This document shows, in pieces, positions 35,547-47,827 of a stretch of 64,000 nt of DNA (position 1 is the first letter of the stretch; each line of letters starts with the position of its first letter). The position numbers and the translations under genes are program-made. The DNA is from Auricularia sp. M13 (lineage: Eukaryota > Basidiomycota > Agaricomycetes > Auriculariales > Auriculariaceae), in NCBI GenBank assembly GCA_037042915.1, contig CM073194.1, forward strand, positions 4,774,001 to 4,838,000, read 5' to 3'. Below the pieces are notes generated by a model that saw only the letters and a list, made by a program, of their open reading frames with translations, was not told the DNA's origin and did no database searches.

Positions 35547-36689
35547 GGCGACTAAGTTCGATGGGCTGGGCTGGCTGGGACGAAGGTCGTTGTCAGCGCT
35601 GCTGAAATTAAAGTCGTGCTGAAGCAGCCTTTATACGTCCAAGCAGGTATACGGCAGCTCTTTCTGGTAGATCGAGCGGCAGGCCGCAGGGACGTCATGC
35701 ACCCGCAGGTTCCGCTCACCAGCGCCTACGATCAGCATGCACATGACGGCGAGTATGTGGTTGTGCTAATGGTTGGTGAACAAGCCGTGTGCCGAGCCGT
35801 GTGCCGACACGGCCCGCACTCACTTTTGCAAGGCCCAGTCCTCCTCTCAAATGACGTTGAAACGAATCGTATGAGCATAGATGATGATTTTTCCATGCAA
35901 GTTTTGGGAAGCCTTGGGCCGCCGCCGTTCAGGCATCTTCTCCGTGTCAGCGACGGTGTTAGCTGTTAAAGCCTGAGATCCGGAATTATCCCCGTGACAA
36001 AGCCCGACGTTCTTTGCACGCCCAGGGGTATTGTAATGGCGAGTATTCGGAACATGACGTTTATGGTATACAGGAGAGACGCCATATCGTAAATGACGTT
36101 TGCGCTCTATTTGGTGCGCGGAGCAAGCGCGGAGTGTCCATCATGCGACCTGCGCGCGCGGCGCAGGGGAGATCCTAATGCGATTGCAGGTTGGAACACA
36201 TGCGCGGTGTTTTGCCCTGCCTTTTAGTGACAGACCCGGTTCCCTCACTAGACCGCTCGGGAATTGACTCGTCGGAACCACAAACGCCTCGGACCCGCTC
36301 ATGCGGGCAGATGGCTTGTGTAGCATTTCTACCGCCCCCCGGTGTGAAGCCAAATATTGGCACCTCGCTCCCTCCTTCACAGATACACATGCCCTTAGTG
36401 AACATCAAGGCGATGGGCGGTTATCGATCAGGAAACAGCACCAACTGCGACGTCGGCGCTTGCAGGTGAGCATTTCTGGCCATATGAAATAGTTAGGTCG
36501 CCCAAGTTGGCACTCAGCTGTCGCTGGCGTCGCTGAACTCTCACGTAGTGCAGCTCCGGTCATACTCAACCGCCGTGACGAAAGCGACAACTTGAATAGG
36601 TCAGTCTGGCCAATCGCGTTGTCATGTCCTCTCATCCTACCTCAGTTCATACTCGCGTCATCTGACTATAGCGGCTTCAATTTCTGCAG
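35547..36689. other. Region that may hold 5' exons of the next membrane protein
   Basis: Plus-strand open frames at 36191-36469 end at a GTGAGC donor, and a TAG acceptor follows at about 36548. The frames could not be joined to the downstream exon with certainty. Confidence 0.3.
35628..35635 (-). promoter_or_regulatory. TATA box of secreted family member 3
   Basis: TATAAAGG on the minus strand, about 80 bp before the ATG at 35546. Confidence 0.45.
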
Positions 36690-37198
36690 TGCTCTTCTTC
36701 CTGCCATTACTGGTCACTGTCCTTCTCCTTGTGCGCCGAAGACGAGATCGTCGACGGAATCTGCCTCTCAGTCTATCCGGTCAATCGCATACGGTCGAGT
36801 CTCCACCGATGAGACGATTCACCGTCAATCCTGCGCCAGTAACACCATACAGAGTGGAGTCTGCACCCAGCAGGACCACAGTCGGGATGACGCCGGAGTC
36901 CGAGTCGATTCTCAAGCGCCAACATCTCTTGCAGAGCTTCAAAGGCTCGGGAAGTGTCCGCGTCGCCCGCACAGCGCGATCTCACGCGGCCTCGCTTGCT
37001 CCCAGTGCGGCCGAAGGAGACGCATCGAAGCTCGCAGCGCTACAAGCGGCTATGCGACGCGCGGGCTTCTCAGTCGACGCACTGGTTGCGTCTCTCAACC
37101 GCGTTCACCCGCGACAGGTCGATGATGCACGCGACGGAGCGATGTCGGAAAGTTCGATAGCGACGTCTGACGCTCCTCCGCCGACTTATTTGTCTTGA
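36690..37198 (+). CDS. 3' exon of a one-pass membrane protein with PPPTY tail
   Basis: The exon follows a good TTTCTGCAG acceptor. It starts with a transmembrane helix LFFLPLLVTVLLLVRRRRDR and continues into a basic, Ser/Thr/Pro-rich cytosolic tail ending APPPTYLS. A single helix, an Arg cluster and a terminal PPxY-type motif are typical of fungal type I surface proteins; PPxY can bind WW-domain ubiquitin ligases of the Rsp5 type. The ectodomain exons upstream are not resolved, so the gene is partial here. About 169 residues are visible. Confidence 0.6.
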
Positions 37199-37890
37199 CG
37201 CCTTGGACATTGGCGCACAGCTGTACACCACAATCCTCTGTGAATCACCGCATTAGCAGAACCTATATTGTTCTCAGAGTACAATCTCAATACATACCTC
37301 ATATGGCATGGATCTGCATTTGCGAGTTGGCACTCGGACCCAGGGGCGACACGCACCGCTCGTCGCGCAGAATGCAACTCGCTAATGCGGAACCGAGCGC
37401 CATCAGTTGATCTTGAACATGGCACTGAAGGCCGAACCGCGGTATCGTCGTGCCAGTAATATGATGCACATACCTGGCTCCCAGGGGCGATGCAGAGCGA
37501 ACAAGGAGAGACAGACGACGAACTGGATTTGTGGATGCTCGTAGCTCTTCAGGCAGAAAGTAAGCACACAGAATTTACGGTTGACATCCTGCCTGCGTTC
37601 CGTTCCTCGACCGGGTCGGCGCATGGCGGGCAGGAGAATTGGACGTGATGCCGCAACTTCGGATGATCCTCCAACGGCATAGCGGTCGTTGAATGAGGAT
37701 CCCACCCCGCTTACACAGTACCGTGCATCTTCCAGTGAGTATGTCCAGAGTAGAAAACCCATGAAGACCCGACAGCGACATCGCCGAGCAGCCATCGAAA
37801 TTGTGCAAGGCGTAACTTGAAACAGGGAAAGACAACGTACATTGGGTCAGGCAAGCATCGTACCGCGAGTATTAAACATGGCGCAGAAGA
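37199..37890. other. Convergent intergenic region
   Basis: About 690 bp between convergent genes. The minus-strand open frame at 37403-37795 has no recognisable features. Confidence 0.35.
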
Positions 37891-38706
37891 TCACAGAGTC
37901 AGGTTGTACTCGTACTCGTTGTTCGACTGTTGCGCGATCCAGAGTATGACTGCGCTGAGCATGAGCGCAACGTTCTGGGCGACGCCCGCATAGCCGTAGT
38001 AGGTGTACTTGTCCGGGTAGTGTTGGATGATGTACTTGAGCACGAGGACAACCTATTTTGCGTTTTTGTCAGTTTTGGGACGCGAAAAGTGAATGAGGCT
38101 TGGTTGGGTAGGACTCTGATCGATCAAAGGCGTGAACACTCACCACACTGCCGGCAAGACCACCTGCCATAAGTGCAAAACCCATGAACAATACAAGTCT
38201 TGCCCGCCAAACCGATCGGGCGTCCGTGGTGTCGCCCAGCAGCGTTTCCTACAGCGATATGAGCAACTCAAGCCGGCATGATGCTGTCAAACGAACCTTG
38301 TCGATCAAGTTAACGACGAGCATACCCAGAGTGGTACATATTCCAGGAAGCCAGTCCAGAAATGCGACATGAACGGGTACAGTGTCGTGCGGCGCGTCAG
38401 CCGGCGGTCGGGCATGCGCTGAGAGGATCGCGGCGTCCCAGAACGTCCATTGGGCCAGAGCAAACTGATTCCAGAGCGTGCAGTCATTATATAAGTGCCA
38501 GTAGAACCAAGTCAATAATAAAAATTAGAGCGTGCAAGGCAACTGCATTAGCAAAGAGCGAAGCTGCGGACGGCTGACGCGTTACAATGACTTACGAGGC
38601 CGCCAGCAAGGTACACGCCCAACGCACGCTTGTGCTTGATATTGAAGTTCGGGCAGGATATCAGAAGAACGCGCCGCGGGTCGTAGGACGAACGCGGCAG
38701 AGACAT
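37891..38706 (-). CDS. VPS68: Vacuolar protein sorting protein VPS68 (UPF0220/TMEM50 family)
   Basis: Exons 38596-38706, 38297-38464, 38144-38248 and 37891-38052 close at 181 aa. The family blocks are all present: RALGVYLAGGLFALAQWTFW, DWLPGICTTLGMLVVNLIDK, WRARLVLFMGFALMAGGLAG, SVVVLVLKYI, and the terminal WIAQQSNNEYEYNLTL. It has four transmembrane helices. The yeast protein acts with Vps55 at the endosome-to-vacuole sorting step. The first intron is 131 bp, long for this locus. No lesion was seen. Confidence 0.93.
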
Positions 38707-39075
38707 CGTGCAGCGACGCGGACAAGTTGGCGGTCGGCACCTTCCGGCTGGTTGCACCGCTTTCGTCTGCAACCTTGACCTCTGAAAATATTGTGTCAGA
38801 AACGGCGTTTGCGTCAGGCTAAGGCTATGATAAGCTCATTATACCCATGAATGGCGCTCCTCAAAATTCTGCTAGAAAGGTTCCGGTCTCGGAATAGGAC
38901 GCGCTGATTCACCAACCTCCTTCACGCTCCGAGTGCATATACCTGGAGAAGTAGGTCCAAGTCATCAATGTACGCAGTGGCTAAAGCGAGTCAAATGTTC
39001 TTATTATATTAAATTGGTTTATTATCCACAACATTTGAACAAATTCGCATAGTTGTCCGTTTCATTGGCGCGGCC
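38707..39075. other. Intergenic region
   Basis: About 370 bp between two minus-strand genes; AT-rich near 39000. No gene. Confidence 0.35.
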
Positions 39076-40022
39076 TCAAATGCCCTTGAGCGCTTCGTCA
39101 TCCCAGCGAACGATCTTGCCCGAAAGGCTGCTAGGGGCTCGCAGAACGAGGTTGGAAATGTGGCGCCCGGGGACCTCTGGCTCCAGGTACGTGACATCCT
39201 TATGAACGCTATCGACGTTTGGGTCGGGCAGATACTTCCTGACAGCTGCGTTGAAATCGTCCGCCATCTAGAAGTTCACTTCAGAAGATGATCCCGCGAA
39301 CATGACATCGACATACCTGCGTCTTCACGGCCCCGGGAAGGAACGAGATACAGACTTTATCCGGATGCTCCACGGAGAGGGTGCTATGGCACGTCCATCA
39401 GACATGCTGCGAGCACGGAGAAGGCATCTCACCGGTTGAGACTCTCGAGTGCAGATTTGGACGCGCTGTATGGCCCGGCTGCAGGAACGCGCGCCACGGA
39501 GGAGAGCGCAGAGCTCACGAAAATGAGCTTCGAGTTCTTGCTCATGACGGGTAGCACGGCGCGGAGCAGCTTGACGACGGCGAAAAAGTTGATATTGAAT
39601 ATTTCCTCCCAGGCCTCGAGCGGAAGTTCGGCGACGGGTGCTGGCTTCGATGGCATCTTGCCCGCGTTGAAGACCACGCCGTCGATCGAGCCTAGCGCCT
39701 GCGCCTCCTGGACGACGCGGGCGATGATTTCCTCGTTGCCGCTGGTAGACGGCGTGAGAATGGATGAATGATGTCGCGAGCGATGCATACCAGTCTCCCT
39801 GAACCAGGCGCAGCGTATTTGGGTATTTGTCCACGAGGTGGGCGAGCTCCTCAGTCGAAGATCGCTGGACTCCGACAACCCGAACCCCTTCTTCGAGTAG
39901 AGACTGCACGGCGGCCAGCCCAATTCCCCTATGAAATGTCAATCAATGAAGGATAATATGATGGAGCGGTTGTTATTCACTGACCTTGAACTGCCAGTGA
40001 TGATAACGGTACGCGCAGACAT
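39076..40022 (-). CDS. Short-chain dehydrogenase/reductase (SDR)
   Basis: Exons 39985-40022, 39791-39928, 39433-39741, 39317-39383 and 39076-39267 close at 247 aa; introns are 49-56 bp. The Rossmann motif TGSSRGIG is at residues 9-16. VVFNAGK supplies the NAG motif, and the active site is seen as IFVSSALSS…YSASKSALE (Ser and YxxxK). Classical SDR length. It resembles fungal SDRs of unknown substrate (sepiapterin-reductase or benzil-reductase-like). NADP is likely used, given the Arg after the glycine motif, but that is inference. Confidence 0.9.
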
Positions 40023-40502
40023 GATCTTGCTTAAAACTCTTCAAATTGGGAGCCTCATCTGTCGCAAACTGGCTACCTTTAAGCCAAGTACCCGGGCTGT
40101 ATGCGTCACATCCAGAAGGTTGCAGAAACCGCGCAGATCGGGCTTCGTCACGGTCCTGCAGCTTGAAGTAAGCCGTTGACGCACACATCACCTTCTTCGG
40201 AGGTTCTCAACCAACTGAGCTCCATTGAATTATCTGTCTGGCATCTGCAATGCTCGCGGGTCCAAAAATAGTAGCGCCTACACATGACATGAAAACAATG
40301 ACAAAATAATTACATAAGCGGCCCTCGTTTCCCCGTACACGATGAACTGCGGCATTGTATGACAAAATTGCAACGATGGCGTATATTCAATTTTTTTTTG
40401 CCACAATTACCGGGCACCGTTCACAGTTCACAGGGGAAGACATAAGATTTTGTGCTTCAAGTTCGGACAGTCAGGCGACACGAGGCGAAGGGAGACGACT
40501 TG
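40023..40502. other. Intergenic region
   Basis: About 480 bp, AT-rich with a poly-T tract at about 40392-40399. No gene seen. Confidence 0.35.
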
Positions 40503-40850
40503 CTAGAGCTCGGGTTTGGTCTTTCCAACACCGCCCCGGTTGACAGCATTCTTGTCCTTAGGACGCTTCGTTCGGGCCTCGGGGATGTTCAGGGCCTCGG
40601 GCGGAAAGTACTTGGCCTCTCCGACCCACGACTTGACATCGGGCGCGGCGGCTTGCGGCTCAATGGTCGGTAAGCCATAGTCTTCTGCCGCATAATCAAA
40701 TATCTGCCGCTGTCTCCAGACGCATTTTCCAGCTGCGTCAGCGATCCAGCCGCAGTCTGCAGGACGTGTCAACCACTGGGCATGCTGCAGAGGGTCGTTA
40801 ATCGGAAAAATGACTTGAAATATCCTTAAAAAGGAACTACAGCCTCTCAA
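40503..40850 (-). CDS. Uncertain exon, hypothetical protein
   Basis: This open frame is protein-like (DCGWIADAAGKCVWRQRQIF, then YFPPEALNIPEARTKRPKDK) and ends in a basic tail. A CCTGCAG acceptor within it suggests it is a 3' exon of about 80 residues. It lies only about 75 bp beyond the glutaminase-like stop, leaving little room for a separate promoter. It may be an independent small gene or the end of an alternative transcript. The family is not recognised. Confidence 0.3.
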   Translation of the reverse strand: MRGCSSFLRIFQVIFPINDPLQHAQWLTRPADCGWIADAAGKCVWRQRQIFDYAAEDYGLPTIEPQAAAPDVKSWVGEAKYFPPEALNIPEARTKRPKDKNAVNRGGVGKTKPEL

Positions 40851-40925
40851 ATAAAGGTTGTTGTTTCATTGGTAATGCGATTCTTACTCTCATGACTGCA
40901 TCGCTACGTCGGCAGTTTCCTACAG

Positions 40926-43900
40926 TTATAAAGCAGTCTACAAATCGAGCTTTGCCACGCATCAGCAAACGAGTGAGATGCAGCGAATGCACGGCATACC
41001 AAAGCAAGGTGCCCGCCGACGACGGGACGCGCTTTGAACCCGTTCGCGTTCCCGTTCGAGGTCTCATACCAATCGCCCAGCGGCGTGTTAGATCTGCCGT
41101 CCGATGCATATTTCACGACGGCCGTGATGATCTGGTTGCGAAGCGTCGTGTCGACTATACCAGCAGTCCAGATCTCCCAATCTTAGCAAGACGTCAACGG
41201 GTTTCCTCTGCGATGGCAGTTGAAAAAAGACAGACCAGACTTGGTGTATGTATGGCGCGTGTCAAGCGGGAGGCCGAAAGAGTTGATCTTTGTCTTATAC
41301 CATGCCGTTTCTAGCCATTCGTATGAGCACAGTCATAGGGGGATACCGGAAGAAGAGGAGACGAACGCAAGTCGTAAACCGACTGAGGGAAGAGGTTAAG
41401 TTTGAGAAGCCTGTCGGCGAACAGGTTGTAGGCGAGGCCCCAAGAAGCCGAGTCGCCGTACTAGCGCGCTAATGAGCACAACAGCATTACAATGAGACGC
41501 ATTCGCTCACGCTGAGTGTTAGGTGCTGACCATCGCTCGCAGTCGCAAACTTCTGCCATTGCGTGACATACGACTTTGCGACGGACTACCCGCGAAAAAG
41601 GTGAGATGTCAGTCCTGAAGGCAGTCAATGGAAACGTACCGAGTAGTTACTCGCGCGCGCGGTGTCTCCGACGAGTCGGGAAATCTCTGCCATCGCGCTG
41701 TCATGAAATCAACGGGTAAACAACTGCAGTCACGGAAGACGACTGAGGAACTCGGGGGACGCACCCAATTCCCACGATGCCCTTAATAGCAAGGTTGGTC
41801 TGGTTGGCGAGCGGCCCGGCGAAGTCGTCTGTGCTAATCTGGTTCGCGGGGATAAGCGAGTCCGAGATGAGGAACTGCGTCCACTGGTCCAAGAGACCGA
41901 ACTGGTGGACAGAGTCAGTATGACACGAGACTCCCAACATCGCAGCCTGAGCATGCGTACGTATGTCTTGAGCTGAGAAAGATCGCCGGTCTTTTGAGCG
42001 TAGCTGAGAGCCATGATCACCATGTTGCCACTCTCTACGTTGCCGTGTCAAAAGAATGTTAAAAGTTGACCTAGAAGAACCCACCTTCAACGGGCATAGC
42101 CTCGTCGCCACCTGGAATGTGCGAGATGAATGAAAGGACAGGGCATGAGTCGACCTATATACCGTCATTGTGTCCGAGGGCTGCGATTTCGGTGAACAAC
42201 TGTCACTTCCAGGAAGAATAGCATGCACTCACCCTTCGGGTAGCTGCCTCCAAGATCGTGTACAGACCTGATAGACGATGAGCACACGTCAAGTCATGAC
42301 TGAGAATTTGCACACCATTTGTTCGCTGCAAAGACCAAGTCAACACCAAGCGACACATCAGGTACACGGTACTTACGGTAGAGTCCAGTTGCTTGATACT
42401 GGAATAGACCGTCGAGCAAGTACTTGCCCAGAACGGGGTTGGTGTACAACAGCGCGGGCCACGAAGGGAAGATGACATCGACCGTGTTCATGTTCTGCGT
42501 CACGGTCAGCTTGGTCAGGAAATGGTTTCAGGCGCCTCGTCGCACCCCGTCACTGCTGATTTCTGCGGCAGATTGTAAGTGCAGTGTAACAGGGAGCAGT
42601 GTTGCGGACCGGACCCTTCATGAACAACAGGATGTCACTCGTGTTGAAGGCGCCGCTCGACGTCTTGGACACAGTCAGCTCGGTGGCCGCGAAGGTCTGC
42701 CGGATGGATAACGAGACGAGGCCGGCGTAATTGCTGGCAATCTTCGCACTGCAGCAATGATGAACACAGCACCTGAACTTTTTGCAAAGCTCGAGAAGCC
42801 TACCTATCGCTGTTGACCTTGCTGTCGAACGCAGCAGCAGCGCTAGTGGCGGCAGCGAAGTCGTCATGGAAGAATTTGATCTCAAAACCGTCTTCGTCAG
42901 TGTCTAATATGAAAACGACGATGAAGCAAATCTCCAACTCACCACGGCAGCAGCATTGGAGAGCTGCGAGAAAAAGTACGGCGAGCGCGACTGTATCACG
43001 TTGCCCTTCGTGACGTACTGGACGGAGGGGTCGCGAATGTGGCCGACGGAGAAGAAGGTGGGCTGCGTCGCGCTCGTCCCGACGTTGCCGAGGTCCTTCG
43101 CGAATGCAAACACGGGCCAGCGGTCAGAGACGGCGCGGAATGCCGTGTCCTGCGTGTTGGCGAGCTTGCCGTTGTTGATGAACTGTGCGCGGACGACAGT
43201 GTCCTGGCCCGTCTGGAACGTCAGGCCTGTTGCCTGAAACGTCATGTAGTTAGCTGATTGGGCGCAGTGAGAAGATTATTCATACATTGTTGGTCGAGTA
43301 AAACGCGGAACCGTCTAGAGACGCGGTTAGAAATTCTATGAGGAAGCATATGCGCGGGAGCAGAGCAGACGCACGTTGAATGTGGTCATTTGCTTCGGTG
43401 AAGGGCGACTGGGATTGGAGCTGAACCTGGTGGGTGAAGATAGCACCCTGTGTGGTTGACCAAGTGACCGTCTTCGAGTTGTCGCCGGAGGCCCATTCGG
43501 CGCTGATGTCCGTGTAGAGTTGCACGCTGTGAGAGGCGCCATCCGTGGAGACTGCAGTCACACTCATGTACGCGAACGGCAAAGACTGGCGGAGGAGATC
43601 GGTGGGCTGACGATTTTATGGCGTGTGAGAATGCTTCTGAACGAGTCGTACTAATTGTGCCTACGTTGACTGGCGAAAGGAAAGTATAGACAAGCCTGAC
43701 GGGTCCCGCCGTGAGCGTAAACTTGCTCGAGGTCGCAGTGAACTATGTAAATTGCATCAGTGGTGACTTTGCTCCAGGAGAAGGCCAGGAGCGTACAGTC
43801 ATGTCCGTCTGAGTGGCCTTGTTTGGGGCCGAACTTGGGATACCCATCGTCGTGTAAACTTTGCCGTCAACCCGCACATATCCAGCCCAGCCCAGAGCCT

Positions 43901-44128
43901 AAGATCGACGTAAGTTTGACGCATTTTCCAATGACTGGAGTGTACCGATCCCGTCCAGAATGTCGCCCAGGCGTCGTTCAGCGCCGTTCCAGCGCCCTGG
44001 GGAAGCCATGCAGACACATAGGGCGAGCGCACTGCCAAAGGGATGGAAGGCGGCGAGAACGGCGTAGAAGTCCAGGCAGCGAGAGCGCCGGACGCCGCGA
44101 GCAGAGCAGTTGCCAGTGAGCGCACCAT
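40926..44128 (-). CDS. GtaA-type glutaminase-like secreted protein, copy 1
   Basis: 22 exons close in frame at 685 aa: 43946-44128, 43797-43898, 43665-43742, 43375-43606, 43286-43314, 42943-43233, 42804-42880, 42615-42748, 42546-42562, 42377-42494, 42316-42325, 42233-42267, 42163-42180, 42085-42111, 41961-42034, 41765-41901, 41640-41697, 41511-41585, 41367-41460, 41236-41310, 41000-41181 and 40926-40937. It has a signal peptide ([18 protein letters not shown]) and the DUF5127-DUF4965-DUF1793 order of Aspergillus Gta[70 protein letters not shown] and [14 protein letters not shown]. The family deaminates glutamine outside the cell, though activity is proven for few members. One acceptor ends GAG. 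Confidence 0.88.
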
Positions 44129-44180
44129 GGTGGAGACAAGGGCTGCTGAGCAGGCAGGGTCCGTGACGCGTCGATGGGCT

Positions 44181-44187
44181 TTTTATA
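44181..44187 (-). promoter_or_regulatory. TATA box of glutaminase-like copy 1
   Basis: TATAAAA on the minus strand, about 53 bp before the ATG at 44128. Confidence 0.5.
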
Positions 44188-44970
44188 AGTGGCGTAGAAG
44201 ACAGGCAACACATGGACAACAAGTCAGGTGGGACAAAAGCTGTTACTGTGTGCATCATCATGCACTCATAACGTGCTCGCAGAACCAATGCTTATACCAA
44301 TGCACCGATGGGGGCCGCACGCAATGTGGGCGCAACAGGACCCGGTGACGCCCACGCATGTGCTGGAAGCCAGGAGGTAGAAGTCAAGCGGCGCATGGCA
44401 AGGCCCGACTTGGAACACTAGGAGTCCGTAACAGCTCGATATCGATGGCAACAGACAAAGTTGTTTGCGCAAGGAGGCGCAAGGCTGGAACTTGTCGGGT
44501 CCAGCGCCAGTTTTTGTTAATGCTTGAGGTTGAGTACTGTGAGGGTGGCACGGCGCCTACGGAAGGGAGACAAACTGAGAGAAAAATATCCGAGCCGATG
44601 CAGTTCTCGAAGAGCCCTGTGAATCCCGATATCCAATTGTGCAACGAGAATCAGTCGCGGTATTTATAAAGAGACCCCATGATTTGAAGAAGCCAAAGGT
44701 AATCATGTGCTGCGAGCTCAATTCATCAGCACCGATTCAGTTGGAGTGATCCCCGCCAAACTCCCTGGCTTGCAGACTGAACCTCAAGTACACGCTCTGA
44801 TGCAAGAAAAATACAGTGGGTGGATATCCGAAAGCGCGACGAGTTCCTCTGCAGTCAAACTGACGCTACATCCTCACGACGGCAAAGGAGAAGCATCCCA
44901 AATACCAGTTCATAAGATACAGCAGATGCACACGAAGCATGGCGCGCCCCGATCAACGGAAACGCGCCAG
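44188..44970. other. Intergenic region
   Basis: About 780 bp between the promoter of glutaminase-like copy 1 and the 3' end of the next minus-strand gene. No gene recognised. Confidence 0.35.
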
Positions 44971-47827
44971 CTACTGTGCGCGCGGAAGGCCAGGCAGCGG
45001 CCTCTGTGGTGGGCGCCCCGGTGGGGGCGCGGCAGGGGAGCCTCGGCCGACACCTCCAGTGCCGAGCCGCATGGGCCCTGAGATGCTCAGGCGCGTCTTC
45101 TGCGGACCAGGCTGTCGAGGGAGCCCAACAGGCCGCGGCCCGTGAGGCTGGCTCTGCGGCTTGGGCTCGTCCTCGCCAGCGGGCGGGCCGGGTTCGAAGA
45201 AGAGCGCACCAGCAGGCGCCTGCTGCACGAAGCGCACGCGCGACACGCGCGTCGCACGTGTCGCGTTCTGCGTTCGCACCGGCTCCGTCACGTCGTACTC
45301 GTCCTGGCCGCTCATAGTCGATTCAGCCAGCGTCGCGAAGCTGTCGGCGTTGCGCTTCCGCCGGATGCGCGGCGGCGGACGTGGTAGGACGGGCGACGGC
45401 GCGAGCGACACCGTCGACATTGGCCCCGCTGGCTCGGGTTCCGCTGACGGCGGCGGCACCGCAGGAGGCGTGCTGACCTCTGACGGGTTAGACATTTCTA
45501 CACAAATTATCAGTGCGTGAGCGGAGTACGATGGGCGATGCGTACCGCCAATGAACGAAGTCACATCCCACTGCGTAGCGCTCGAGTTGGGCCGCGAGCC
45601 AGACTTCAGGCCGAGCGTGAGCCTTCGCATGTCGGTCTGCACCGTGAGTGTCGGCGGGCGCCGTCTGGGCATCGACTCCGTGGACTCGGCCGAGAAGCGG
45701 CTGGTGAGCGTCTGAGGCGACGGCGCGCGCAGGTGCATGCGGAGGCTGGGCGGCGCGGGGAACTTGCTGAGCGAGAAGTCGCTCCGCGTGCTCTCGCGCG
45801 CGAGGTGCGAGTTCGAGCTGCTGCTGACCTCTTCCGTCGTAGGCACCGCGCTGGCCCTCGCGCTGGGACTGGCGCTCACGCCGCCCTCCTCGGTGGCACC
45901 GGCCGTCTCGGCGCTCATCATGCTCGCCACGCTGCGCCGCGGGTTCGGGCTGCGCGCAGGGTACGCCGCCTCGAGCTCGTCCTGCTCACGCAGCAGCGCC
46001 TCGATGCTCTGCGTCATCAACGCGTCGCCTGGGTTGCTCAGCGCGCGCGTTGCACGCAGAGAGTGCGAGTCTGAGGCGGCCGTGACGGTTATAGCGGGTG
46101 CAGACGAGCGGCGGCTTGATCGTATGGCCGCGATAACCGCAGGGTCGGTCGTGTTGTCGCGAGAGGATGGCGGGGAAGCAGTAGTCGTAACATGGCCAAA
46201 GGTCGAGGACACAGGCCGCTTGCCGTTGTCTGTGCCAGTGCTAATATGCTGCTCCTGCTCGCTGTCCATGTCGACGTCGACACCACTGTCTCGATTATTC
46301 CGAGCAGGCGCGGGAGGAGGGAGGTTGGACGATGCAACGGGTGGAAGCGGCAGAGGGCCCTGCGGCGGCGGCGTGGGTGGAGGCATGATTCCGACGCGAG
46401 ACGCACGGACGTCGTAGCCCAGGTCGACGACACGGGGCGCAAGCAACGCCAGCGCCTGTGCAGACGACGGGCGGTCGCCATTGGTGCTGCTATTGCTGCT
46501 GCCATTATCCTCGGGTTTCCTGCGCCACTGCACGATTTCCGGCGTCCCAATAGGCGTGGGCTCAGTAAAAGTGTAGCCGTCGGTTGGCCGAGCCGGCTGT
46601 TGCTGTTTCTCGACGTCGCCGTTGCGCGGGCCTTCGCCTGACAGCCGCGTGGCCAACCAATTTGACAGACCCTGCATAGGGCCACGCGAGGGACCCTGTT
46701 CTGGCCCCGGCGGACGCGGTGCTTTGCGCGGACGTGCCGTGAACGAGAACTTGGGCAGACCGACCGGGATGCTAGGCTTGGAGATGACGAAGCGCCCGCC
46801 GATCTTCTCGTTCGACGTGAGTGAACCGGCGCGGGAGAGCGACGTGGGCGGGCCGTTGACGATAAGGCGCGAGAAGGTCATCGCGGTCAGGGCGAGCAGG
46901 ATGATGTAGACCTCGACCGCCTGCAGAAACCGGCCAGCAGAGCAGTCCGCAAAATCCCCTGTGCGCACCCGGGTCAGCATCCGTCGGGCGCATCGTTGCA
47001 ATGAGGGTCGCTACGCACGCATTACCGCGTTGCCCACCGAGATGCCCCACTCGACGAGCAGCGCTGCCATGATCGGGAGGAGCATCTTTGCGAAGTTCCA
47101 CCTGTTGCCCGCGTCAGGAAAGGCTATGATGGAATAGCCCATCTTGAGCATCAGGAACGTCGTCCAACAGAGCTCGAGGACGACGTCCGCCGTATAAACG
47201 CTCGGTCGGTCGACGAAGCGCCAGATGAGCTGAAGGACCAGCATAACGACGGCCGTGAGCAGCAAGATGGCCTCGCAAATGACGCGGACAATGGGCCATT
47301 CCCACCAGCGCGCGTTGTTGGCGCCCGTACTGTCAGGCCAGCGTGATGCGTATTCGAGGAAGAACAGATAGCGAACGAAGATGGACACGGCAAGGAAGAG
47401 CTCGCGCAGGACGAGAAGGGTGCGCGTCGTCGTGTCCCGAGGATCATTACTGGTCTGGAAGATACGGAACGAGTCGAAGGTGACGCCGAGGAACGCGGCG
47501 AGCACGGAGAGAAGAATCAGGATACTCGGCCTGTCAGTCGCGACGCCGATCAGCCGCTAGCGACGGTGACTACGACAGTGACAACGAAGGCTAGTGCTCA
47601 CCGCGATAGCCCGTTGAACGCAAACAGTAACTTTGCGAACGCGAAAGCAAGAATCCCAATCGCGATTGCCGGCACATCAGCGAGAAAGGACTGCGGGCAG
47701 CAGCAGCCATCGTCAGCGAGCGCGGGGTGCTGCACACTCGGGGAGGACGCACAGCGTTAAGGTCAACCAGGCCTGCTGAATTGGTATCTCCAGCTGCATT
47801 GACGAGCGAGACCTTGTCAGGCGACAT
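44971..47827 (-). CDS. Multi-pass membrane protein with long Pro/Ser-rich tail
   Basis: Exons 47753-47827, 47602-47690, 47026-47530, 45546-46920 and 44971-45497 close at 856 aa; the last intron is only 48 bp and is divisible by three. The first about 270 residues hold six or seven helices (IAIGILAFAFAKLLFAF, SILILLSVLAAFLGVTF, ICEAILLLTAVVMLVLQLIW, LLPIMAALLVEWGISVG, VYIILLALTAMTFSRLIV). The remaining about 580 residues are low-complexity, rich in Ser, Pro, Gly and Arg, with poly-Pro runs that could bind SH3 or WW domains. Topology resembles an orphan fungal seven-helix receptor-like protein, but no signature residue proves it. Confidence 0.75.
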
